Shown one piece after another: positions 48,400-59,638 of a stretch of 64,000 bases of DNA; within the stretch, counting starts at the first letter, position 1; each line of letters starts with the position of its first letter. Source of the DNA: Calycina herbarum. Taxonomy: Eukaryota > Ascomycota > Leotiomycetes > Helotiales > Pezizellaceae. The notes under the pieces are model-generated. The model was not told the DNA's origin, ran no database searches, and worked only from the letters and a program-made list of their open reading frames with translations. The stretch lies in assembly GCA_001414485.1 (NCBI GenBank), contig LLEY01000074.1:229736-293735 (forward strand), in the 5' to 3' direction. The position numbers and the translations under genes were made by a program.

Positions 48400-49882
48400 T
48401 CATCTGAATGCTGCCTTGAATCCCTTGAAATAACCTTTTCTGAACGGATTTAAGTCATCGGCACTGACTCCATTGACTTTCGCTCTTTCCTCCCGAACGG
48501 TATGGACAACTTCTGAATCTGGGATTCTTCTGTAGGTAATAAGTTTCCTCGACCCTTGTCAAATTAGCTCAGAATCGAGAGTGGAAAGATAGTCAGTCGC
48601 TTACATCTATTGAAATCTTGGGTACAAGTGCTGATGATTTCGAGACATTGGTGTTCTGGGACCTTGATTTCTTGATCTTCATCGTTTGACGTGGGCATCC
48701 AGAATGACAATCTGCCATTATCAACAAGTGACACAGAAGCGAATTCTAGTATATCATCGAGCATAGCAAGAAAACTATATGGCTTTTTGGGAGGTACGTA
48801 GGATTCCATTCTATTAGAAATTAGCAATCTCGAGTGAGCATAAAAATATGTTTAATCACTTACTCATGATGAGCCTTCCCATCTCTAATAACTGGTTCTT
48901 TCCCCTTCGTAGGATCTCTACTTCCAAGAACTTTCAGACCCTCACGAACACCATAAGGAGGATCACAAACAATCCCATCAAAAAGCCTTGCTTTTCTCAA
49001 AGGGGTATTCGTCAAATCAGCAACGAAGCTATCGCCAAACTGATCCGTAATACCATATTGAACAAAGTTCGAAAGTAAATTTGGTTTAGACTTCCCTTTT
49101 CCTCGAATACTTCGTCCATCAATATCACTTCCAAAAGCCAAGGCACCAAAATGCGCACAGGCAACTGGGAAACTACCCGAGCCAACAAAAGGATCGTAGA
49201 ACAATTTTCCCGGATCGGCTAATGTGATGTTTGCTGTGATGAGTGCGAGTTCTGCATCCATGGATGTGGTGCAGATGTATTTTCTCTTCTTCAAATCGTA
49301 TTTGTTGATGGAATCTCGGTCACTTCCATAAATGAAACGGCCAAGGTGAACAGATTGAGGTTCGTAAACGCCGAGTTTTGCAGAGTTGAATTGCCATTCT
49401 TCCAAGAGGCAGAATTCTTGTTCTGCGCCTTTCATCCTGATGGGTCCTTCGAAGCCTAGGAACCGAAAGCCTTCGATCAATTTTTTCTGTTCTGTGGTGG
49501 ACCGAGTTCCTTGAAACGAGTCGACGCTAAATCTGAACGTTTTCTTCTTGTAAAGATCCCAGAGATGTTCTGAGATTCCTCGAACATTGTCGTGGAGATC
49601 CTCATAACTGCTTCCACTTCCCCAGAGTTCATAAACTGCTTTGACGAGAATGCTTCTCTTGACAAGTTGTTCAGCAGCTTCTGCGGACGGAAGCTTTACG
49701 ACACAGAATGGTGACTAAAATTCGTAAGTATGAGATTGCGAACTTGAAAGTGATGCCTTACTTACACTCGGACTGTAAGAAAGAATTTCCAGGTCGATTC
49801 CTCTGAGAACCGCGAGGGCTTTAATTTCAGGAACCCTGAACGTCTCATGGACCTGGGTAAATCTGATCATGTACTCCATCAT
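48400..49882 (-). CDS. TRM11: tRNA (guanine10-N2)-methyltransferase catalytic subunit Trm11
   Basis: Four exons (49882-49766, 49714-48864, 48810-48605, 48554-48400) encode 442 residues. With Trm112, Trm11 makes m2G10 in cytosolic tRNAs. Seen: the N-terminal substrate-binding part (SIRFTQ-like MIRFTQVHETFRVPEIKALA); the SAM motif YDPFVGSGSFPVACAHFG (about 212-229); SDIDGRSIRGKG; the catalytic CDPPYGVREG (289-298); then PPKKPYSFLAMLDDILEFA, DNGRLSFWMPTSNDE and the C-terminal RWSRKLITYRRIPDSE. All three introns have good donors and acceptors and join conserved phrases in phase. Two adjacent ATGs exist (49882, 49879). It diverges from the RPP40-like gene across 242 bp. Confidence 0.95.
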
Positions 49883-50124
49883 GAACCAACTTTCATCTTG
49901 CTTTTCTGAATGGTGGATTTCAGGAAAGTCGCAAACGAATTATTTTATGTAATTATGAAAGGTGACTCGGTTGTGAAATATTCAGACCTTGCAAGGTGTG
50001 GCTGTTCTAAGTGTGGCTTTGGCGCTAAACCGTTTTGGTAAATCCTTCGGCAGGAAACCTTGACCCACTTCTGTATCAAAATTTAGGTCAAGGACGCGAA
50101 CGAAAATCACGATTATCAGCAAGC
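49883..50124. promoter_or_regulatory. bidirectional promoter between TRM11 and the RPP40-like gene
   Basis: Only 242 bp separate the two start codons, so control regions must be shared. I cannot name individual factor sites. Part of it reads open in frame with the right-hand gene (from 50035), so a slightly longer N-terminus for that protein is possible. Confidence 0.55.
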
Positions 50125-51446
50125 ATGCTCGATTTCCCGGAAGACACGAAAAATGAACAGAAGTGTGAGGTCACACATGGTGTTATGGGCCATCTCGACC
50201 CTAAACAGCCTCCCACCAAACGAAAACCTTTCTCGGCCATTTTAGCTCATCCATTCGTTCACAAGGTAGGTGCAGAAGAGTATAAATAAACTTGATAGAT
50301 CTGACCTTTTTTTTTTGGCAGATTGAATTGATACTTCCAGCGGAAATCTATGAAATTATCAAAAATGAAATTTTCCGAGAGGAAGATGGGCCTAGTTACA
50401 GTCGTGTCATTCTGCCTCTCAAAGCTCTGTTGGAAGGCGAATTTTTCAATCAGTATATCAAAATAGGTATTTTACCGTCTAAAAATAAGGTCATACGAAT
50501 TCAATTTCTGATTCTTGGTTACAGGGAATATTTTGATGCTATCGGAAGGCAATTCTGCTACAGAGAATGTTTACACGCTAAGAGAGGGTGAGTTTTTATT
50601 TGGGCCTACTTGCTCATATGCTAACTTTTGGAAGGCATTTTGACATTACATCTCGACAAAGAGAGTTATGAGCGATCTGGAATCGTGGGCAAACCAGAAG
50701 GTGTCAAGGGAAAGCGTGGAACCAAGCCTCGATGGAGTGAGTCAAACACCAGTCATAAGTTGAGTAATTCGGTTGACATGAAACAGTTGTGGAAATAAAT
50801 TTACGACAACCATCTATGTTGCATGGCAAGAAGGGATTCGATAGGATCGTTTATGCATTCAAAAATGTCCTCACTACACCGGTTACTTGGCTTTTCAAAG
50901 ATCTGCAAACTTCAGGTATATTCCCCTACATATTCTGTGGCCTAGATACTGACTGAAGGTGGCAAAGCTATAACTCCCAGGCCCCTCGATATACATTTCC
51001 CGGTCGAAAAGATTTCCTCACCTAATGTTTCGGAGATCCAGGTTCAGCTTCCACGGCTCAATCCGCCCAAAGAAGTGGATGCGACCTATGGAGCAGACTT
51101 TGAGGACTATTCCGTCGAAATTCATGAGTGGCTTGCATTAATTTGCCTCGAAAGTCCTACGATCGACCCAGAAGACAAAACAGACTCTTTCCTCTGTCGG
51201 TACGATCCGCCAGAGGGCACCGCGACCACGAGTAGTCCTCTGGTAAAATTGACATGGCGGGGCTTTCTGTCTCCATCTTGGGTACATGAACTCTTCGTCA
51301 AAATTCTGTTAGCAGCCCCTCGAGAAGCATGGTTTGCCTATTGCGTGGATGGATTCGGGGAGGGCTGGACCGGAAATTGTAAGAACTGTACCATATTGAG
51401 GCTACCCGATGCGCTCAACGAGTATATGTTGTGGGAGGTATCATAG
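50125..51446 (+). CDS. RPP40: RNase P/MRP subunit, Rpp40-like
   Basis: Six exons (50125-50265, 50322-50466, 50525-50587, 50635-50736, 50787-50915, 50959-51446) encode 355 residues. Rpp40-type proteins are accessory subunits of nuclear RNase P and RNase MRP, which trim tRNA 5' ends and process rRNA. Seen: MLDFPEDTKNEQKCEVTHG at the start; HPFVHKIELILPAEIYEII across the first junction; a GILTLHLDKESYERSGIVGK segment; and the C-terminal LTWRGFLSPSWVHELFVKIL...WFAYCVDGFGEGW...LPDALNEYMLWEV, which I recognise as the family end. All five introns (43-58 bp) are phase-consistent. Starts earlier in frame are possible. Function is by family resemblance; no catalytic residue is expected since the RNA is the catalyst. 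Confidence 0.75.
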
Positions 51447-51462
51447 ACAGTAAATTTCCGAA

Positions 51463-52125
51463 TCAACTAGTCCTTCTGCGCACATCTCTCTCTTGAACGA
51501 TGTCGCCCGTAATCGCTTCCGTGATAAGTTCTCTTAACATCCTTTGGCCCTCTTCTCCTTGGAAGTCCTCTCGTGCCGCCAGTTCTTCAATTCTCCGTCG
51601 AAATTCAGGATCCACCACTTCCCCAGCTTCCTCCTCTGGATTCATCGTTCCAAAATCGACATTTATTCCTTCTGGCACTGGTGGTGGAGGATGTATGCCG
51701 TTGGTTTCCTCCCCAGCTCCATTGACTAGAGTTAACCCAGATTCCAACTCCTTGACTCGCAGATAGACGGCAACCTGGGGGAAATCATCGTCTTCTGCGA
51801 TCTTCTCTCTTGCTGTCTTTCCCTCATCGCCTCTGATCGATATGCTAGCGTGTAACTCCTCCACCAATGTTTTTGCGCATTCTAGCGTTTCTGCGACGAA
51901 CAATGCAGTTTCTCCGTCCTCATCCTTTAGGTTGACATTGACTTTGAATTCGTTTACTAAGGTTCGAAGAAGATCTAGGTGGTTATAGGAGGCTGCGGCA
52001 TGTAAAAGGGAATATCCGTGTTCGTCTTGGGAGGATGCGAGTGCGGGGTTAGATCGAAGGAGGGGTAGTAAGTTTGGAGAATTGTCGGAGGCCAGCAGGA
52101 ACTGGTTTGGTTGTAGATTGGACAT
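51463..52125 (-). CDS. ankyrin-repeat protein
   Basis: One exon of 220 residues. About three ankyrin units are visible: DEHGYSLLHAAASYNHLDLL (34-53), KDEDGETALFVAETLECAKT and RGDEGKTAREKIAEDDDFPQ. The C-terminal half is acidic and carries VDPEFRRRIEELAAREDFQG. Size and layout resemble the small yeast ankyrin protein Ycr051w, whose role is unclear. The start MSNLQPNQFLLASDNSP at 52125 was preferred over an in-frame upstream ATG at 52284, since the extra 53 residues look like translated leader. Its stop lies 16 bp from the stop of the RPP40-like gene, so the two 3' ends overlap. Confidence 0.85.
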   Translation of the reverse strand: MSNLQPNQFLLASDNSPNLLPLLRSNPALASSQDEHGYSLLHAAASYNHLDLLRTLVNEFKVNVNLKDEDGETALFVAETLECAKTLVEELHASISIRGDEGKTAREKIAEDDDFPQVAVYLRVKELESGLTLVNGAGEETNGIHPPPPVPEGINVDFGTMNPEEEAGEVVDPEFRRRIEELAAREDFQGEEGQRMLRELITEAITGDIVQERDVRRRTS

Positions 52126-52569
52126 TATATCTTTCGGGGGAGGATTTAATGGAGGTGACTCGGGGAACCGTGTGTTTTCTCGAGGTGTGTAATTCGGCGG
52201 AAAAATAGAAATATCGAGCCACAAGGCTGAGGCCCGAAGTTGTGGAGGGCAGCCTGCGCCACATATTTTTGAGCCACAGGGCAAACGTAGAAATTCATTT
52301 TAGGAGGGCAATATTACAGGGCAAGCTACGACCTGAAAATCAGCCTTATGGGAGGAAGGCAGCCTCGTATCAGACGTCTCCTTCCTGATATTCGCCGTCT
52401 GACTCACAAGCTTTTCTCTCCCTCATTTACTCGTACAAGTTCTATTTCTGCATCCTGCGGCGTGCAGTCACTAGCGCAATTGATTGACTTCTTGCAGCCT
52501 CAGATACATTCACATTGGTCGATGTAAGTACAAAGACCACTTGAAGAGACCGTCAATTGTCTGCTCCTT

Positions 52570-55251
52570 ATGCTGCTAAAGCGAATCTCTCTTCGACCAC
52601 TTCCTTCCGTACTATTCGGATTTCTCCCCTCCATTTCAACCAAATCCACTTCTCCAATAGCGAGAACAACAACCACTCCATCACCCTTTGGCCGCCAACC
52701 CTTCACCATGGCGGCGACTCTACCCAACGACGTTCCTTATGCAAAACAGGATGTCGAGCAGATTCAAACACTGATCAAGAACCTGAAGGACAGCACCGGA
52801 AAGGCTAAAGACAAAAAGGCGGGCAAGGGCTTCAGTTGCAAAGAAACCAGCTTCAACGTTGAAGGCTCTCGACCACAGTTGGTTGTCAACTCCTGGCGGT
52901 TTCAAGACTGGGACTACAAGCTTGACAAACTTCCAACATATGCACGTGGTCTGTTTACCGGCAAGAACGAGAGAGGTCAAGCTGAGATCTCCGTCCGTGG
53001 ATACGACAAGTTCTTCAATACTGAGGAGGTCAATGCTACCAAGTGGAGAAATATTGAGACCAACACCAAGGGCCCTTATGAATTGAGTTTGAAGGAAAAC
53101 GGATGTATTATCTTCATCAGTGGTCTCCACGATGGCACCCTCTTAGTCTGCAGCAAGCATTCTACCGGTGCGAGAGGTGACGCCCTCAGTCATGCCAAGG
53201 CTGCTGAGAACTGGGTCGACAAACAACTTGCCGCCATTGGCAAGACTCGAAGAGATCTGGCAATAGAGCTTCGAAAACGCAACGCAACTGCAGTATCTGA
53301 GCTTTGTGATGATGATTTCGAGGAACACATTCTGGCCTATGGAAAGGATGTTGCTGGTCTATATCTCCATGGAATCAACATCAACATCCCGGAGTTCATG
53401 ACATATCCCGGTCCTCAAGTACAGGCCTTTGCTGAGGAATGGGGCTTTCGCAAGACCGACTTTCTAGTTCACGAAGACATTGTGACTACAAAGAAATTCC
53501 TCGAGGAAGTCGCCGAGACTGGTCACTATAACGGAAGAGACATCGAAGGTTTCGTTATTAGGTGCAAGACTCGCGTTAACGGACAGGGTCCTTACGTTGA
53601 CTGGTTCTTCAAGTACAAGTTCGAGGAGCCATATCTGATGTATCGCCAGTGGCGTGAGTGTACAAAGGCAGTGATTTCAGGCAAGCCTCCCCGTTTTCGC
53701 AAGCACGTCACCATCACCGAGGAGTACTTGCTATACGTTCGCAAAAGACTTGCAGAGAATCCTAGGTTGGGAAATGCCTATCAGCAAAACCACGGAATTA
53801 TCCAGTTGCGCGATGACTTTCTGAAAGAGAAGAACTTGAAGGGTTCTGATATCATCCGACAAGAATATGCGTTACTAGGTGGCGCCCCCGAAGATGTCTC
53901 CAAAAATATCATCCTCGTGCCAATAGCCACTATCGGTTGTGGAAAGACAACCATTTCCGTGGCTCTCTCGCATCTATTTGGCTGGGGCCACGTCCAGAAT
54001 GATAACATTACAGGCAAAGGTCGACCTCCACGATTTACTAGAGAGATTTTGAATCTACTGGAGGAGGTACCAGTCGTTTTGGCCGACCGTAACAATGCAC
54101 AGAAGCATGAGAGAACACAACTTGTTGGAGACGTCCATCTCACCCATCCTCATGTTAGACTCGTTGCTCTGAATTTCGTTCACAGCCCCGAGACTCTTGC
54201 AAAAATCCGAGAAGTCACACAAAACAGAGTACAGGCTCGTGGTGACAACCACCAGACCATCCAGGCTGCCTCTGACTCGAAGAAAGTCATTGGAATCATG
54301 GAAGGATTTATTCATCGATTTGAGCCTTTCAACCCTTACTCGAAACCTGATGATGGGTTTGATTCTGTCATCGATCTCGACCCAACTAAAGACTCGCGAG
54401 AGAATCTGGAGACTGTCGTAGGGCAATTAAACACTACATACCCGAAGCTCATCACCGACATGCCTTCCAGCGAAGATCTTGACGACGCCATCCGTTTTGC
54501 CCTAAGCGAATACAAGCCTGATATTAGGCATGAAATTGGGACGAGAGGGGGAGCAAAAGAAAAGTCAAAGGGTCAAAAGAATCAGCAGGTATGAAAATCA
54601 ATCCAGAACGTATGCTATCCGTAACTCTTTTCTAACTGCAAAGCAGCAGCAACAGCCAATCGCCAAGAAACCACGCCCCCTAGAGTTCATTTCTGTCAAC
54701 TTACCAAGAGGAGATATTCTCGACACCTTAGAAAACTCCTTCGCATCCGTCTCATCGAACAAGGCTAGATTTTTCAGACAACTACAGGAAACCCGTCGTG
54801 TTCAAGCCGATTTCCACGTTACCCTCATCCACCGAGCTTCCTCGAAATCGCATCCCGAGCTATGGCAGAGATACAGCGACCTACATACCGAGAAAAATGA
54901 TGCATGGGATAACAAGATTGGTGATTGCAAGGTTCAGCTCGAGCGGGTACGTCGCTTCCACTTCCTCTTTATACTGGATATAACTAAGTTGTTCTTTAGA
55001 TCGTCTGGGACAATCGAATTATGGCTATTGTAGCACGATTAGTTGGAGAGGGATGGGAATGCGCTAATGACGTTCCACATGTGACAATTGGAACGAGAGG
55101 AGATGATGTTAAGCCAAAGGAGAGCAATGATCTTTTGAGGAGATGGCTTGATCATGGAAGTGGTGATGCTACGGGCATTAGCGAGTTGGCTATTGAAGGT
55201 CCGCTAGTTGTCGATGGTACAGTGAAGGCAATCCAATCGAGAAGTAGATAG
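52570..55251 (+). CDS. TRL1: fungal tRNA ligase Trl1
   Basis: Three exons (52570-54588, about 54644-54946, 55000-55251). Trl1 heals and seals the two exons of spliced tRNAs and also joins HAC1-type mRNA in the unfolded protein response. Numbered from the second ATG (52708; 811 residues), the ligase domain carries the nucleotidyl-lysine motif KENG (Lys about 129), with SGLHDGTLLV and DIEGFVIRCK further motifs. The kinase domain has P-loop GCGKTT (410-415). The cyclic phosphodiesterase domain has paired HxT motifs, FHVTLIHRA and PHVTIGTRG. The first ATG (52570; 857 residues) adds 46 residues rich in Arg, Ser, Pro and Leu with no acidic residue; the second has the stronger context (CACCATGG). 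The exon-2 acceptor is a run of AAG/CAG trinucleotides. Confidence 0.95.
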
Positions 55252-58200
55252 GGACTTTTGATGGGATGAACAGATGAAAGCAGATGGCAGCAGCGCTTAA
55301 AGGTTGCAAAAATGTCTAGCATTGTAAAATACCTATTCATCACAAAATAGAAAAAGACACCACTCTATGCCACCCTAAGATACTAATAAAATTGGAACTT
55401 GTGCTCTGCGGTCAGCTGTGATGAAAGGTCGTGTATTTCGTTCCAGACTTATCTTATTAGCGTTCATCTAGCTAGAACGACTTGCCTAGTGTTAGAGATG
55501 AATTCTTTTTGCCAACTCAAGACATCAAATCATCAGCTGCTGTACCGCCACACGAGTCTGTAATGAAGCCGTAATTATGTGAAGAATGCAGAAGAATCAA
55601 ACAATGGGCTTTTTGGTTGTCGAAGCTTGGTTCGCAAAATTAAAGTTGATTCTCAATACGCTCAAGCCCCACTCGACATGCACTCAAGCACCACTTAACG
55701 TTATGTGGTCATTCATACTACCAAGACTTGTTGCTTTGTGTCTCGTGTCACAAGTAGTTGGCTTGTTCAATGAACCAACTTCCGAGTTCCGTAACTTTTT
55801 GTAAATTCTCTTGTAAAACAAGAAATTCTAGGGCAATAAAGGGACGGGGTGTACGCAGAGTAAAGAAAAAGTGATGAGCGACCGTCGAGTAGAAGGATTG
55901 AAACTTGAAAGTGCTTAATGAGAGGATTGAGTACTGTGACTGTCTTGTTTGGGTCTTAAAGGGATATTCTTTACACTTGATGCTATGTAACTTGAACGAT
56001 TGAGCTAGGTACTCTCTCTCAATAATTGAAACAAAACTGATTGACGCATTTCAGTGTCATCTGGATATACCAAGAACTCGTTCACTCAATGGATGAACTA
56101 ACACTTTTCACCTTTGAATAATTTGCATAATAGTTCGCTCTCCAAAGTGAACCTACGAATGACAATATAAAATTCTGCTTGTGATTCTGATTTGCTGAGT
56201 AATCAGAATGGCTTTCAGAAGACGTTTATTGCTTCTCGCCTCACTTACTTGAGAAGGTACTTGGCATAAAAGATTGTCTGCAAGCAGAGATGGAACCCAA
56301 GTTACCATCAGTTGAGTTGCGAGAAGTGAACTGGCATTCCAAGTTGGTAAGAAACCAGGACGCTCATCACAACTTCGGGCCCAATAACCACAAGAGTCAT
56401 AGGTAAGACCTCATATCCGACTCTCAAGGTCGCTCCTTCCCTCTTTTCTCAACCTAAACGCGCCACCCCTGCCATTATGAGGATAGTGGTGCTGCAATCG
56501 AAAATGGAAGGCACGACCCACGTCTCCATCTGGAGTATAAGTCTCTCCCTCAGATTCCCTTCTACGTACATGATTTCATGTCGTCAAAGAAAAATCATGC
56601 GAAGGTCCATTTTGATCTATCTTCACCCTCGATTTTGCAAGTCAGTAAGGTGCTTCGCTTCAAGCCTCACCTTCCACCTCTCCACCTCATCCCCTCAATT
56701 CACTGTCAAGCGCACCAAAAAACCACCACACATACCATCGTAAATCACCGCCTCCCTCTTAGCCCGAAAATATTCCACCGCATTGCCGCCTCCCCCAATC
56801 ATCTCCCTCCGCCTCCCCTCGCTAAACCCATAGGCCCCATTTTTCCACCAGACGTTCAAAGAGTCAAATAGCGAAAGTGCTATCGAATCAAGTACAACTT
56901 GGGTCATCCCGGCGTGGGTGGCTCAATGGGGCGCGGTGTCTCAATTGGTTGTGCTTGAGTTCATCGCCATGGATTATAAAATTATGGGGGGGTTTAATAG
57001 AGATATAAAATAGGGATTTAAAAAAAAAAGCCAGAAAAAATAAAGAAGAAAAAGAAAGAAAAAATGAAGAAAGAAAGAAAAAGAATAGATAGGAAGACAA
57101 GGTGAAGGCGTACTAAGATGTGGAACCTTCTAAAAAAAAGGACAAAAGAGGAGGACGACAAATGTGGGACCTACGGTATAAGGGAGGAGGAGAGCCTTCA
57201 CGCCAGGCCAAAAAAGCCTACACAGCTGGCCAATACAAAACAAAAACACTTCGGCAGATTCACTCGACTTCTACGACAAATACTAGATAAACATGGGCCC
57301 ACCTGGATAACTGGATTCTAGTTCATAAAAAACGGCTAGAAATGGCGTCTGTTTTCCCTAAGACTTTCCGTAGTTCAACACCGCGGGAGGGAAGATCAGG
57401 TTTTGCCATTTTTTTGTACTGTTTTCCTGCTGCTCTTGTACAGAGGAGGGGAGGAATAGTATTCATTCTTCTAGGTAGAAGAATTCGTGACTGTAGTCCA
57501 AGGCGCCTGCCATGCTACAAATTCTCCCAATTCTTTTATTTAGAAGAATGAAGGTAGCGTAAACCAAATTGTTCAAGCCCTGTGAGATACTCGAATTCAT
57601 GCTCCGAGTCTTGATAGGAGCTTTTGACCAGTTACGAATTCGTGCACCCCTGGTACCTGTGTCGAAATAACATGAAAGAATAATTAAACATCCTTCGTCG
57701 TCAAAAATTAATTGTCGAGGTTCATGGCTATTTTTCATTTTATATCGTCTTTTAAGTCATGAACTTATCTTAGATCGCAATCCTATCAAAATGACGATTC
57801 GCGTTGCTGGGCCATCTGAGCTTGAGCCATTTCAGGGCAAAAGTCAACACCTCGGTCGGGTTGCAGCAGAGGTTGATGCCCAGGAACACCACCAATCCAA
57901 AGAAACCCTAGTTCTGACCTGCATCATCGCAAAAACACATCACAATTCCCCCCTCTCCTTCAATCACCGCATCGTAATTAAACGCTAACCCTGCCTTTCT
58001 AGATTAGTGCGCAGGAAAAACCGGGCGTGTTCGTGGTAAATCGGGTGGTTGGTCCCCAACCACCGAATTGTCAACCACCCGCCTTTAAGTGCATGCAACA
58101 TCAGTCACGATTCCCCTTTCCCTCCCAAACTACTTACTACTCACATTCCAAAGAACTTTCTCTAATTCTAGTGCGAGGGATATTTTTCCAGTCGAAACTC

Positions 58201-58392
58201 GACATTCCAGAGTCGCCGATCGAGTCCGAATACATTCGTTTACCCAAATCAGCGCTCAATTGACAATCGAGAGCGGGGTTCTTCACACCGCTGCTGCAGC
58301 TCTGCGTCAGACCAGTGCAGAGTCTAAAGACGCCTTCAAACGACTATCGAATTCCCTCATTTACCTCCCACAAGATAATCAAAACCGACACG
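55252..58392. other. 3.1-kb intergenic stretch
   Basis: No gene is supported. Around 56990-57100 the plus strand is a nearly pure A/G tract. Near the right end lies a double hairpin at 58042-58082, inside the likely leader or promoter of the next gene. The frame 58089-58544 overlaps that gene's start out of frame and is rejected. Confidence 0.4.
58042..58082. promoter_or_regulatory. nested hairpins before the surface-protein gene
   Basis: GGTGGTTGG (58044-58052) pairs perfectly with CCAACCACC (58056-58064) over a three-base loop. A second complement, CAACCACCCG (58073-58082), can pair with CGGGTGGTTG (58042-58051) instead. The two foldings exclude each other. It lies about 310 bases before the ATG; a regulatory role is inference. 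Confidence 0.4.
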
Positions 58393-59638
58393 ATGCGACT
58401 TTCTCAATCCCCTCCGAACTTGCTCTCACTTCTCCTCGTCGCACTATCAAATATCGAACCCGCCAAAGCTTTCCCGCTAGGACAGCTCGATTTCGCAGCG
58501 ATCCTCGGCAGAACCGAATGCATATCTTATTGCGGTGCCGATAACCAATTCTGCTGCACTTCAGGTCAAACTTGCGCAACTCTTGCTGGAAATGTAGCAA
58601 CTTGCCAAGCTGGATCAGGAACAGTAGCGACTGGAGCAGGAGGATATGCAGTTTACACCACAACCTACACACAAACCGACCTTATCTTGCGAACAAGCAC
58701 AATCAGCTCTTTCTACCAAGTTGCTACCTCGGTGGCAGCAGCAACTCCTACAGTCGGAGTTGGAACGGGTGTAGCGATTTGCTCAACAAGCTTGGGGGAG
58801 ACTTCTTGCGGACCAATATGTTGCGCTAGTAATCAGATGTGTGCTTCGTCTGGCTCTTGTGTTGTTCGTACCTCAAGTTGGACATACGTTGGAACCAGCT
58901 CCTATTCAGCACCTGTGCGGCCGACGAGTGGAGCAACCATCACTGCAACAGGAACGATATCCGCAACGACAACACAACCTTTCATACCACCTGCGACTGC
59001 CAGTGGAAGCACACTCCCAATTGCTGCAACTAGCAACAATGGCTTGAGTGCTGGAGCAATTGCAGGAATTGTTATCGGCACAATCGCCGGTGTCATGCTC
59101 CTCCTACTACTCTGCTTCTGCTGCATTGTCAAGGCTGGATTCGACGGCATCCTCGCAATATTCGGTCTCGGAAAAGGAAGAAAGCGCAGATCAACCGAAA
59201 CAACAGTAATCGAAGAACGCTACTCCCGACACGGCAGCGCAGCCGGCTCCCGAAGACAGCAACACTCAGGCTGGTTCGGCGGCGCCAGTCGACCATCCCG
59301 AGTCTCGGAAGAGCGAAAGAAGAAATCCAGTGGACTGGGAGGCCTCGGCGCAGTGGGCGCAGGTCTCTTGGGTCTTGCTGTGATTCTGGGTCTGAAGAAG
59401 AAGACAGACCATAGAGAGAAGCCACCCGCGGCTGGAAGATCGGACATTAGCAGTTCGTATTATTCATATGACTCCTACACAGGCAGCAGTCCAAGTAAGT
59501 TTTTTTCCCCCTCCCCAAGGAAAGCTTCCTTGACTGCTTCGAAGCATGATTTACTAACAACTACCCCTAGGCAGTGCTAGTTCAGAGGACCGAAGAAGTC
59601 GGGGAACGAGAGCCACGCGGCAATCGCGGCGGGGATGA
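58393..59638 (+). CDS. cysteine-rich single-span surface protein
   Basis: Two exons (58393-59494, 59571-59638) encode 389 residues of unknown function. Seen in order: a signal peptide ending near residue 26 (SLLLVALSNIEPAKA); a first cysteine cluster, ECISYCGADNQFCCTSGQTC (about 42-61); a Thr/Ser-rich stretch; a second cluster with CGPICCASNQMC; a Ser/Thr-rich stalk (about 190-220); a membrane span with Gly-rich start and Leu/Cys-rich core (AGIVIGTIAGVMLLLLLCF); and a basic cytosolic tail with a second hydrophobic stretch (GAVGAGLLGLAVILGL). The layout resembles fungal plasma-membrane or cell-wall sensors, but I recognise no named domain. The intron restores a Ser-rich, basic C-terminus ending TRQSRRG. 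The start was chosen for the signal peptide; an in-frame ATG at 58315 would bury it. Confidence 0.85.

Noticed and set aside
56897..56985. GTGGGTGGCTCAATGG...GGTTGTGCTTGAGTTC stretch with a vaguely tRNA-like look
   Set aside because: No paired acceptor stem and no proper B box; no cloverleaf can be drawn.
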